The position numbers and the translations under genes are program-made. Of a stretch of DNA of 64,000 bases, positions 11,436 through 20,869 are shown in pieces. Source of the stretch: Anopheles merus (Eukaryota; Arthropoda; Insecta; Diptera; Culicidae); the NCBI RefSeq assembly GCF_017562075.2, contig NC_054082.1, positions 6,047,550 through 6,111,549 on the forward strand, in the 5' to 3' direction. Numbering within the stretch: position 1 is the stretch's first letter; each line of letters begins with the position of its first letter. A model generated the notes under the pieces. It did not search any database. It was not told where the DNA came from and saw nothing but the letters and a program-made list of their open reading frames with translations.

Positions 11436-11666
11436 CGTTAGCTGTTTGGTACGCTGGAGGAGTACTTGGAGCCGGCAGAGACGGACATCGTGCTGCTACG
11501 GTCGTACGGGCAGGCACTGAACTCGAACCTGCTGCGACCCGGATCGATACCGCATCGGGTGGCCAATCACCACGTTCAGGTGTACCGCTCGAAGGTGAAA
11601 GTGATGCCAGAGCAGGAGCAGCAGCAGCAACAGGACAACGGTAGCAGCAACAGCAGCAGCCGGTGA
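2144..11666 (+). CDS. RPAP1: RNA polymerase II-associated protein 1 (RPAP1)
   Basis: RPAP1 is known to act in RNA polymerase II assembly and nuclear import. Coding exons: 2144-4078, 4161-4243, 9475-9709, 9774-9800, 9843-9994, 10066-10678, 10750-11328 and 11442-11666. All junctions keep phase, giving about 1282 residues, close to the usual size. Residues 1-25 are the conserved N-terminal start (MIKRPSKKDSENEIL). A basic SEFAKRRAQRLQ stretch is at about 63 and SIFAQMISKGK at 157. The family's most diagnostic motif, LHGEDAQRPGYTLQEL, is at about 348-363, beginning the RPAP1_C region; helical-repeat-like sequence follows. The C-terminus is Gln/Ser rich (QEQQQQQDNGSSNSSS). ATG 2144 was chosen because the family N-terminus starts there. 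Intron 2 is 5.2 kb and hosts an antisense OBP gene. The 42-bp intron 9801-9842 is in frame and stop-free, so retention would add 14 residues. Confidence 0.93.
4244..4554. other. RPAP1 intron 2, 5' segment
   Basis: This AT-rich intron sequence follows the donor (cag-GTAGGT) and lies downstream of the nested OBP stop codon. It probably contains the OBP 3' UTR on the minus strand. A canonical AATAAA for that strand is not visible; an ATTAAA variant reads on the minus strand at 4345-4340. Nothing else is recognisable. Confidence 0.4.
4555..6563 (-). CDS. Odorant-binding protein, classical OBP fold
   Basis: A secreted carrier for hydrophobic odorants, normally found in sensillar lymph. Three coding exons: 6563-6507, 5012-4736 and 4655-4555, with consistent phases, giving 144 residues. 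Exon 1 encodes only a hydrophobic signal peptide (MSILVVVLVLLTVYIVLSA, residues 1-19), a common OBP arrangement. The mature part has the six-cysteine signature at Cys38, 65, 69, 108, 117 and 126: spacing 26, 3, 38, 8 and 8 residues between cysteines. This matches the PBP/GOBP family. Two extra cysteines (52 and 138) lie in the C1-C2 loop and near the C-terminus and might form a fourth disulphide. The C-terminus ends in a short hydrophobic tail (HLLVLE), which in OBPs can cap the pocket. The gene sits antisense inside RPAP1 intron 2 with its own TATA box. I cannot assign the OBP number. Confidence 0.92.
5013..6506. other. OBP intron 1 (within RPAP1 intron 2)
   Basis: This 1.49 kb intron separates the OBP signal-peptide exon from the mature-protein exons. 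Its boundaries are a GTAAGT donor at 6506 and a CGACAG acceptor at 5013 (minus strand). It contains a C13 run (5454-5466). No additional exon or RNA gene is apparent. Confidence 0.6.
6564..6800 (-). other. Probable OBP 5' UTR
   Basis: The region lies between the OBP start codon and the inferred start site about 25-30 bp downstream of the TATA box. It has a short GTGCCT-type tandem repeat (about 6677-6698) and several upstream ATGs on the minus strand, each opening only a short frame. The true transcript start is not visible. Confidence 0.4.
6823..6832 (-). promoter_or_regulatory. TATA box of the nested OBP gene
   Basis: On the minus strand the sequence reads ATATAAAAACC, about 260 bp upstream of the OBP start codon. 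Its position predicts a start near 6800-6795. TATA-driven promoters are usual for strongly expressed tissue-specific insect genes, in line with an antenna-type gene that runs independently of the RPAP1 host. Confidence 0.6.
6833..7984. other. RPAP1 intron 2, upstream flank of OBP
   Basis: No exon is recognisable. This segment probably contains the OBP cis-regulatory region. It includes a CRE-like GTGACGTCC (about 7361-7369) and AT-rich sequence. From about 7985 onward transposon-derived sequence starts. Confidence 0.35.
7985..8640 (+). pseudogene. Decayed non-LTR retrotransposon reverse transcriptase fragment
   Basis: Conceptual translation across frames resembles the end of a non-LTR (LINE-type) reverse transcriptase. 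The catalytic Ala-Tyr-Ala-Asp-Asp region appears as LACDDD near 8025-8042. It is followed by LRLSYIAKGYQ, NLGF-INEAKIKQMV, FTYLGSRVSIDNSM (about 8240-8290), FERKMPRRNFGP (about 8440) and a remnant of the HVxRMxxDD...GRPQ segment near 8570-8625. The catalytic box is altered and there are stops and frame changes, so it cannot be active. Only the 3' part of a pol-like gene remains. It is in the same orientation as RPAP1 and lies in its intron. The clade is not resolved; RTE/Jockey-like is a guess. Confidence 0.8.
8645..8846 (-). mobile_element. tRNA-derived SINE copy
   Basis: Read on the minus strand, the head begins near 8846 and contains both parts of an internal RNA polymerase III promoter. 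The A box is TGGTACAGTCG (8837-8827) and the B box is GGTTCAAGCC (8792-8783), about 45 bp apart as in tRNA genes. The body runs to a pyrimidine-rich stretch (plus-strand ttcttcttctatttc) near 8650. The sequence resembles a high-copy Anopheles SINE that I recall, but the name is not certain. It directly abuts the retrotransposon fragment, so it may have inserted at the broken end. Confidence 0.7.
8850..9474. other. RPAP1 intron 2, 3' segment
   Basis: No exon or RNA gene is visible. The segment ends in a CT-rich polypyrimidine tract and the CCACCAG acceptor used by RPAP1 exon 3. Part of it may be further transposon debris, but I cannot identify it. Confidence 0.5.
9801..9842 (+). other. 42-nt in-frame intron of RPAP1
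   Basis: A GTGCGT donor follows a GAG codon and a pyrimidine-rich stretch ends in TTCTCAG. Both flanking exons are in phase 0. The segment has no stop and its length is divisible by three, so either splicing or retention keeps the frame. The retained peptide (VRVNLWCCSSSRSQ) does not look like conserved RPAP1 sequence, which favours an intron. Confidence 0.6.
11389..11432. repeat. (CT)n microsatellite in last RPAP1 intron
   Basis: A run of about 22 CT units forms most of the polypyrimidine tract before the acceptor of the last RPAP1 exon (exon starts at 11442). Length variation here would alter the tract. Confidence 0.95.
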
Positions 11667-11723
11667 GCAGGAGCTACTGTCACTAATGAAAGCAAACGGT
11701 GCGAGAAAGTATCGGGTGCGATA

Positions 11724-11729
11724 AATAAA
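11724..11729 (+). terminator. RPAP1 polyadenylation signal
   Basis: A canonical AATAAA lies 58 bp after the RPAP1 stop codon, implying a very short 3' UTR. Confidence 0.7.
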
Positions 11730-14700
11730 GCGTAAATTACGCTGGGCCCTAGTTGGTTGGCCTCTTCGCACCACCAGCGCCTGGGTGTGTTTGTGTGTGT
11801 GGGATGGGGGTGTGTATCCGGAGGTGAATTTATCACGCGTCCTTGTGGCCTGCTTTTTGCCAGTGAGTGACATGCTCGAGTGACACATAAGCTTTAATGG
11901 GCTGGGAAAGAGCAACCACACTGAGTGTTGCAGCATTGCGTAGCGATGCCTAGTAAGGCTTAAGGTGCGTTCAGCTGGTGCTGGTGAAACAAATGCCGGA
12001 ACATTATCATTGCGTATCTTCGGTTCGTTAGCGCCTCGCGTAATGCTTTATATAAATCATCATTCAAATACTATGGATCGCTGGGGAATTAAAGGCAATA
12101 TCCTTGCTCCTTGCGAATGCTGAGAAAGATATTGAAAGAGAAAGAGAGAAAGAGAAGGAGAGAGAGAGGGAACTGATATAGCTATCGTAAGTCATATTTA
12201 TTGTATCGTATCGACCCATTGTTCGACAATGTCGTATGTCGAAGTGCCATTCCGTGCCCTCAATGCCTTCTCGTTTGACAAAGTCTGGCGTCCGAAGGGC
12301 AGCATCCGACCGGGGGGGGGGGAGGGCTGTGACCGATAATACTGCGTTCCAGTGTGCTGCGACAGATTGCGCTTTGTGGTAGCTGTTTTGCACCACCTTT
12401 AAACCGCTTCGTACCACAAGCACACCCCTCTCCCTCCCTTACACACGGTACAGCGTAAAGCACGCGCGTTCGAACTTACCGAGGCGTGAAGCTCGTGGCA
12501 TTCCGAAGGATGAAATTTCGCAACGCTCACCTCCCTACACGGTCTCCCCCACGGTCTGTCGTTGGCGTATTATCCGTCGCGGTACCGAAATCCCGCCATC
12601 TCGGCAATCGGTTGACTGACTTTGGGCGTACGGTCTCGGTTGTGATGCTGCTGCTGCTGCTGCTGCTGTTGGCACAACGCTTTCACGCTTCCATGCCGAA
12701 CGGAAAACATCCGATTCCCATCCACCCGATGGGGTATAGGGGTATGGGGGTGTGGGTGTTGCAGGAGACCAACCTTTCCTTTATCCCGCCGCATTTTACA
12801 CCTTGCGAGGAGTGTGCTTGTGCCTTGGGCTTCTTCTTTTCATCGAATTAATGTACTTGGGAAGCTATCGTGAGAAAGAAAGTGGTGGAAAGTCTTGGGC
12901 TGATAAGGCGCATCCGAAAATAAAGCTATGCTAGCTGGGGTTGTGTCTCGATAAACGGCAATGGGGAGGAAAGTGGGTTTTTTTCGCGCTCGACACCCAA
13001 GCACGTGCAAGCCAGAAGCCCGCTGTCGGTTCGGTGTCTCTCCAGGTCGGAATCAAACAATAAAGCAGAATGGAATGGGGCAGAGGGAGTTAGAAAAAAG
13101 TTGCACGCGGGAATAAAAATACACACTGCCAGAGGCTTGGAGCTGTCCTTTGCTGCTTTGGTTCTCCCCGTTTGCCGTCACCTTGGGTGAGATAATTTAA
13201 TTTTAAGATTAAATGTCTGCAACTGAAGTGCGGTGGTATGCGGCCGGGTGTATCGTGTTCCGATTGTAAGACAATAATCCCACGCTTTTGTGTTCAGCTT
13301 CCTGTGGCAGCGATCAATTGTGTGTGATAAAACAAATCGAAAAAAATATAAAATCCCCAGATAATGCTCGTGACACGGAAATCCCACAAATAGCTCTTGC
13401 TGTCGCTTGGCAAAGGTCGTTCCGATGTCCTGATTTTATGAAAATCAGGCGAAAGGATTAAATTAATTCATAAATGCACACATCATTGTTGCAGCTACAA
13501 TCGCACTGCTCCACAGCCCCCTGGAGTGGTCCAATCAATCGATCGGTTAATCATGCGTCACACTAAACGGTTAATTATTCCCGCCCATTAAAAACGGCGA
13601 CAACACCGCATCATCGGCAAACAATACTGGAGGATGTCTGTCGGACGGGCCAAAGAGCCATCCATTCGTTATTCGTGTGCAATTAATTATCATCAATTGG
13701 CGCTTCACGGCGTTCAAACGATGAATGAAACGCTCCGAACCGGGTACGCGGTGTGAAATCGGATTCCGAGATGAGACGCCGTGTATGTGAATGTGTGTCA
13801 CTCAAGCATCTCACTCCACCCGACTGGATGACTCAAATATCGTCTCCTAAAAGGGGTCAAAGATGGGGTGCTAAGGTTAAGTGCTTAATGTGTAGACCTG
13901 AGCCGGTCTGTTTGGGGGTGGGTGGTGGGGGGGTCGAATTAGTCACGATGGAATTGACACCGCCACCAAACAGCCCGCGCGCGCGCTGCTGGAATTTGGG
14001 AGTGCCAAGCACCAACGCGGCAACAAGTAGCAACCAGCACAGATCGTTGCCTACTACAACGCGTGTTATGAGTTTTCTGTGTATGGGTGTGTGTTTACTG
14101 TCATGTTTCCATCGCAGCATGCTGGATTTGTGATGGATGAATGCAATCGTTCTTGTTTGGAAGTTGTTGTCGAAGATGCCGAAGACTGTTGTGTGTGTGT
14201 GTGTGTGTGTGTGTTGTTGGAAATTAGTCAAACAGACCAGACAGGAGCCCGCACAGGTTAATACTACGTACAAGTGTTTCCAATTCCGTGCCACTCCAAT
14301 TGCACGGGGTTTCGGCATTCAGCTTTCCTTTGAACAACTTGCAAACCGTGGCAGATGGGCGCTTACCTTGCCCGAGTTGTGCGCCGAATGTTGGTTCTAT
14401 TTCGGTACACATCAAAGGGAAGCAAGAATGAATTTAATTTTCAACATTGAATTACAACCATTTACGGGTAAGACTGTCGAACGCTTACCGCGTGGAGAGG
14501 CTTTTATTTTGGTCTTTTGCTGTTTCTTGTAAAATCCATTTTTAATTCTCCATTCCAGCAACAGGAGCCTACAAATTGAATCACCCTCTCGGTTTGGCTT
14601 ACGTTGGCACACGAAACACGAACTCTCCAAAATATTGAATGTTATTTAGGGTTTTGTTTTTTTTCTTCTTCCAAGTCATCGTTTCACTTGGGATTAATTG

Positions 14701-17640
14701 CGTAGGACAGGAACAGAACTTCCCTCAAAACGTTAGTGCGGTTTAGGGAAGACATTCAAACAACCTGCCTGTATGAACCACATCCTCCATCAAGAGGGAA
14801 GTTAACCCCACGGTTCTGACGTCAAATAGGCAGCATAAGTGAGCATATTGACTTCACGTGCCTTGGTGACCTGACCGAACGGTGAGCAGTGCGTGTCTGT
14901 ATTGAGTTTCGCATGTCGCACATCGCACCCACTAACACCACCCACAGCCGTCACAGTGAAATTTATTACAATTCCCTTTCACGAAGAGAGGAGGCGTTGG
15001 AAGAAAGTTCATGGTTTTGGCGAAAGCAAAAAAAGGCTGCTAATTAATCATCATCAGGAGCAAACGACGAGGTATGTTGGGCTGTTTCACCCAACACACA
15101 CACACAGAATTGGGACTGTAACCGCATAGATCCCTCAGCATCATCTCCGTCGCTTGGTGTGGCAAGCCACTTACCCACATTGCCCACCAGCACATGTGAT
15201 GATGACCCATCCATCCAGCCGGTCGAATCGATTTTCTGCCCAACCCAAGGACCCCCACCGGCTCCGAGAGTCAATGAAGTCACGTGCCTGGTTCGTCGCT
15301 GTCGTTGTGCTTTAGCTTCGGAGGGCGCCGGGTGGGGGATACAGCCGGTTGCGTTTTGGACTCACGTGAAGCCTTTCGAGAAGAGTTGCCAGCACGGCAA
15401 ATCGAGAATAAGAATGATGTAACACCGGGCCGTCGTTCGGAGGGCTTGCGAAGCACGTCTGGCAAACACTCGCACACAGACGGCGAAGAAGGAACCGAAG
15501 CGTGAAAATGCTGTGATGCATTTTTTACACCGAGTGCACTTTTAATAGTTTTGTTGACCGTGAAACGGCGAACGGTGGCGCGGACACGATAGGATGAAAG
15601 CAAAGTATAAATCACCCAACCGGGTTGATTGATGTTTTTTTTTTCGCTGCTCTCTCCTTCTTTGGGGGTGAGCATTGCATTAAATTTGATTTTACTTCAC
15701 GACGCTGATTTGAACTTTTACCCGCTGATAAAGCTATGCAGGGAGAGATAGGTTGTTGTCCTTTTAGGATTGTTTATAAAGCATAATGTTCGAGGAACAG
15801 AGATTACCACCGAAAGAAAGAAGATGCACTTGAATTCATAGCGTGGTGCGTTTCAAATAAGGATGGTAATATACGGTTCGAATATTATGGCTAAAAGGCT
15901 GATAAACAAACAAGTTCGGGAAGGATACCGTGGCAGAATACTGAGCGCAAAAGCAGGCCCTTTTGCGTGGGAAACGTAAAGCGAAAACAATAGCTTCGTG
16001 GAACTTGGCTTCGATTCAACGCCCACAGAAGTAACGATGCCGTTCTTCTACTCGGAGCAGCGGAATGCGTAATCAGTACGCAAGCACGTGTCCAGGATCG
16101 GATATGTTGGGTAAGTATACGTTTATATTGTTTGCAACCCTACGGAATCCGCCCAGTCGCCGCAGCACTACGTTTCATAAACAAAACGCCTAAAGTTATG
16201 CAACTGTCATGACAAAATTAGCTCTTTTAAACAGTGGCTATTATTTTCTTAGCTTCTTCTACACATAATGCAATTTGAAGATTATTTGCTCTTCGTTTAC
16301 ACATGACGAATGTAACCATAATTGAAGGTTGTGAGATGCCTTTCGTATTACTCATACCGAATTCCCAGCGAAATGGCGAAACAGGAAGTAGTAAAACCTT
16401 GCCATTCCGTCACCAACCGCTGGCCGTCTTGAGTTGGTGCATTATTATTGTATGTCATGTAAATTTATAACGCTCGACAGTAATAAAAAGCACGGAAAAC
16501 AAAAGATAAGCGACGCTGCTCATACACCCGGTAGCACACCATCTTCTGTGGTCGTGTGTCGCTTACAGCTAAAGGGAGCATATATTCTGCCAAATGGCAA
16601 AGCCGTGTTAAAACGGGCCGCTGCCAAAATCGGTTCCAGTTCGTTGGTATTCTCCCGGCAGGTTCGCCAACGGTGATCGATTCGGTCGGCGCACTTGGCT
16701 GATCACGATTCATTGAACCTGGGAGCTCTCTCTCTCTCTTTCTATCTCTCTCTCTGCCCTGGCCCGCGGCATGTTTATTTTATAGCGGCTTTAAATTTTG
16801 TTTACCACCACTCACCAGTGACATCACAATTAATTATTCTCTAACTCTCGTTGCCGCCGTTGCCGCCGTTGCCGCCGTCGCACGTGCTACGGGGCGGCTC
16901 GTTCGATCGAATGAATGAGGTCCCGATTGAGACGATTAGATGCATCAATTTACATACAATCATCATTGCCTGAGTGGTTGCCCCCGTGTGCTAGACATTA
17001 GACAGACCCGAGGCGAGGGACCGAGCTGCCGCGCGCCAGAAGCGTTTCTTCTCAAGCGTGAGAGCTCATCCGTCAGTTTGGATTAATTATCGCATGACAA
17101 GATCGCTTCGCACGTGCTTCCGATGTTATGCTCTTGCCTGGCGGGACAGTGCCGAGGTACAGGATACAGGGGTTAGTCTGCATTTGGAGTCTCCCGACCG
17201 ACCGACGCCAGGAACCGGAAGTGCGCGCGAAACACTCTGCGCAAACTTCAGTGTGTAAGGCAACGCAGACCGGGCATGGTGTTAGTGCCGCGCTCTAGTG
17301 AAGGAAAAAGGCGTTTTGGATGATTTTGAAAATATTAATTGACAACTCGGTAACGCAATCAACGGTCACTTCTTTCCCCTTATCGCAGCAGGCGCAGGGA
17401 AATATATTGTTCTTGTCCGTTCCTGTTCGTGAGCGTGTTTCTATTGTTTAGTGTGTGTTTTCTACCATATTTTTGTTGTTGTGGTGTTAGTTGGCAAAGA
17501 CGCAGGGGGAATTCCATTCGCCGGGTTCCAAAACGGGTTCTGCAGAGCTGGAACATGGAAATGCAAAAAATAAAGGAAGGGCTAAAATGGTTCCTTTGCA
17601 ATAGCGCCGGAATATCTGCATGCGTTGTGCGTTGTAAACA
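11730..17640. other. Intergenic region downstream of RPAP1
   Basis: No convincing coding sequence is seen. It holds an AG-rich stretch (about 12125-12170), a G11 tract (12312-12322), a (CTG)7 repeat (12648-12668), a (GT)n run near 14190-14213 and three tandem copies of a 9-bp GTTGCCGCC unit (about 16850-16878). Short open frames here lack splice context and codon character. Confidence 0.6.
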
Positions 17641-18010
17641 AAATGCAAGAGAGCGTGTGTGAGAGAGAGAGAGCGCCCGCGCCCGCTCGCGACCGGTAAA
17701 GGGGAGCGAAAGAGTTGAGCGATTGCTGGAACGAGAGAGAGAGAGAGCGCGCGCGCTTGCTGGAAGAGAACATTCGGCGAATTTGATTACGAGAGTGAGA
17801 GAAGCATCAGCCCGTTGAGTGCGCGTTTGACTTTACACGCGTATAAAACTGCTGTTGCGCGAAATCGGCGGCTTTTGTTCGAGCGTGTCCCTCGTCAGTG
17901 CGGTTTGGCGACGGTTTGGTGTCCCTTTTTCGAGTGCGGACGTGCCTCAATCCAACAAGCAAGCAAAAAAAAAAGGCAAGTGAAGCCGGATCCCGCAGCC
18001 CGCGCAGGTT
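17640..18010 (+). promoter_or_regulatory. Promoter-like region: GA repeats, TATA-like box, possible donor
   Basis: Two blocks of (GA)n (about 17659-17672 and 17733-17748), possible GAGA-factor sites, lie upstream of a TATAAAA (17841-17847). GC-rich leader-like sequence follows, and a possible donor (CGCAG-GTTAGT) lies near 18007. This could be a first, non-coding exon of a plus-strand gene; the NKCC gene at 37 kb, whose leader exon has an acceptor at its 5' edge, is one candidate. No start site can be proven. Confidence 0.35.
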
Positions 18011-18663
18011 AGTTTGCGGTGGTAAATTGAGCGTGACCGGACAGCGATGCGCGACAGTGATCCGTCCGCCGGTGTGGTGGCAAATCGTGGCAAATAGTTT
18101 AGCGTTAAAGTTGTGCTATCGCCATCGAAACACAAAACTACCGGCGAAACCGGGGATTATTCAGTAAGAATGTAAACTCGTCATCGGACACTTTCTCGAG
18201 TGCCGCGCCTGTGTGTGTGTGTGTGTCATCAAGTGCAAGGGTGATTACACAGCGCGCGATGTTCTCTGATAATGCGTGTTCTCTGGCAGGAAGAAATCTC
18301 GGTTGACACAATGCCGAGAAAAGATGTACATGTGCGTGTGTGTCTGTGTGTGTGTGTGTGTTTTCCCTTCTTTTTAAACTCGAACAAACGGAACATTCGG
18401 ACCCATCGTTCCTTCCCCGCTCATTCCTGCCGCGAGCCAGTTTATGAATGATAGTGGAGGGTCCAAGCGAAGCAGAAACGGGTTTTTGCCACGGTTCAAG
18501 GCAGCGGCGGCCGGTTGAGTGGACTTTGAGTTTGAGAGTTCGAATCGAACCTCGAACAACGTGCCGATGGCCACGCGGGAACGGACGGGAAGCGAAGAGA
18601 ATTGGCCGGGCAGAGTCTCGCAGTCAGTGCAGAAGGTTTCTTTTTTATTGCATTGCGCAAACT

Positions 18664-18750
<87 letters not shown>

Positions 18751-20730
18751 TGTGTGGCGGTGAAAGTTTCGGGTCCGAATCGAAGGTTCATGTTCGCCCA
18801 AAGTGTCCTACAGAGAGTTATCGAAATGCAAGAAAAACTGATCGAAGGAAACCCTCAGCGTGTGTCTTTCCGTTTTGCTGAGCCTTTTTTGTTTGGTTGT
18901 TTGTCACACGCGCCCAAACTACCCTTTGCCGATGTGGCTACCGGTTTCCGGTTGGCTCCCCCCCAACCCCCCCCCCCCCCCTTCCGTTGCAGTGGCTTCC
19001 GGGATGTTGTATGGGTTTTTGTGTTCCGCTTGCGCTTGCACGGTCCCATTTCGGCCCAACTGTCATGTTGTTTTTTGGCCCGTTTGTTTCCCTTTTGACA
19101 ACTGCCATGGTTTCCTTTGATGTACTTTTTTTTTTTTTCGTTGTTACTCCACGAGCCTTCTCCCGGACATGGCAACCAAGAGTAGTCACTCCAGAAGAAT
19201 TTGCCTTCTTCCTTTGTGCGCACACAACACACTGCGTACAAATCGGATATGAGTTTAGCGATCGAAGCAGCCGGAGACACGGGCCACGGAAACACAAACA
19301 CCAATGGCAAAGAATCCATACGACAAGCGCGACCATGAGTCACGCGAACGTTTGGGAAAGACCTAAAATTGGAACGCAACATTCGGCAAAGCAAAGGGGG
19401 TCACAAGAGCGGGCAACGGCCAAGAGTGTGTGAGCGTGTGTGAGCCATGTGGTGGAGCGGGAACAGGTTTGTAATACGAACCGGCGATTAAACCCATCAT
19501 CAGCGGGCGTGTGCAATCATCTGTGAAGGTTCCATTTCCGCCCGGCTGGGGTGGCAGGAGGTTCTCTCATAGAGCGGGGGACACACCCAGCAGAGGTTCT
19601 TCCCGCGGCAAAGAATGGCGCCAAAAACTGTCGCACAGCATGGCAGCGGACAGGTGGCGGTGGTGGTGGTGGTGTTGCGTCTTTTAATCCACAGTGTGTG
19701 TGTGTGTGGTGTTTTAAAAATTTGAAGAAGTTACACACGCGCGTGTGTCGGTTGGCCACGACCGAACGCCAGAACAGTGGGACAGCGGAAACAGCATAAA
19801 CCACAAGCCGGGAGTGTATGTTAGTGACTGAAAAGAACTGTGTTAAAGAACGTAGAGAAGCAGCATACTGCGATCTATAGGCGAAGAGTGGCGTGAAGTG
19901 GACGTGTGTGTGTGTGTGTTGGGCAATCCCTTTCGGTGTTTCGAGTGTTTAGCCGGCGTGAGTGCGTATGTGTTTGATGTTGATGTGGTATTTTTTTCTG
20001 TCTTTCACGACAGACAGATCTTTTTAAACGGTCTTGCTTTATTTCCCATTTGACCCTTTCGGCTACTTGACGGGGGGTTTTTTGTTGTTGTTAGAACGTG
20101 GTATAATTGTTGGAATTCGATTTTTTCTCCTCCCTTACCGTATGTGCTACGAGTGTGTATCGCCGTTTTCTTTTATTTATTTCGTTGTTTTTGTGTGTGT
20201 GTGTGGATGTTGTGAGATGTTTTCATTCCTTTCGGCGGATGTGTTACAAGTGTTTGTTTGGTGTTTTTTGTTTGTTTGTTGCTCTTTCCTTTCTCTATAT
20301 TCAGTGCGAAACTTTATTCGCCAAACCTCGGGCGATTAGCATCGAACGATACACACACACACGCACACGCACAAACAGAGACGGCAGTGAATTGTATGCT
20401 GTAGCATAATATTGACACAGTTTGTATTACTCGCTCGCGCGCGCACTACTACGCACGTGGGGGAGGGGGAGGGGAGGGGGGGGGGTTGGTTGGGTGGTGT
20501 GTCTTGAATCCCTTTCTTCTGCGCGGAGCAACAAACACAAATAGTCGCGCACAGACCAAAAACTTCTCCCCACAATTCATGTAAGTTTTATGCTTTTTGC
20601 CGACCGATTTCATCCGAATCATAATGATGCAGGCCTTTTGTGCAGAAAGCTTTCTTTTTTTGTGCACAAAACAAACACAACCTTTGAGGTCATGTTTGTC
20701 CCAGGCCCCCCCTCCGTTCGCCGAAGAAGA
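18011..20730. other. Non-coding GT-rich region
   Basis: The region is dominated by simple sequence: repeated GTGTG stretches, a very long TG tract, a C15 run (18967-18981), T-runs and a G10 run (20476-20485). Long apparent frames around 18.5-19.4 kb arise from the repeats and are not believed. It may contain transcribed leader or intron sequence, but this is not shown. Confidence 0.5.
18669..18756. repeat. Long (TG)n microsatellite
   Basis: About 43 TG units with a single interruption (TA) near 18743. This is the longest dinucleotide repeat in the window and a candidate Z-DNA-forming tract. Confidence 0.98.
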
Positions 20731-20734
20731 TAAA

Positions 20735-20800
20735 TAACGCCAATCGGCCCGGGCGGACCCAGCGGCCGTTGGCGCCCGTCCACTTTACAATGACGTCAGA
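20735..20800. promoter_or_regulatory. CCAAT and palindromic CRE motif cluster
   Basis: A CCAAT box (20740-20744) and a perfect palindromic CRE, TGACGTCA (20791-20798), lie within 60 bp of GC-rich sequence. A further CRE half-site (TACGTCAG) is at about 21363. The arrangement resembles a CREB/ATF-responsive promoter or enhancer, but no linked exon is evident. Confidence 0.3.
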
Positions 20801-20839
20801 GAGCGTATCGAAAGGTTCGCTGTGTGGGGAAGAGGCTGA

Positions 20840-20866
20840 TTCGGGGGATTTTTTTTTCCCCCCGAA
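20840..20866. repeat. Inverted repeat with T-tract loop
   Basis: The arms TTCGGGGGA (20840-20848) and TCCCCCCGAA (20857-20866) can pair over about 9 bp around a T-only loop. It sits 40 bp after the CRE. Its function is unknown. Confidence 0.6.
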
Positions 20867-20869
20867 ACC

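Noticed and set aside
17891..17944. TCAGT initiator plus GGACGTG downstream promoter element
   Set aside because: The spacing is about 42 bp from the initiator instead of 28-33, so this is not a valid Inr-DPE pair.
18448..19433. Several long frames with Val-Cys or Thr-His repeats
   Set aside because: They are created by the (TG)n microsatellite, which is open in several frames.
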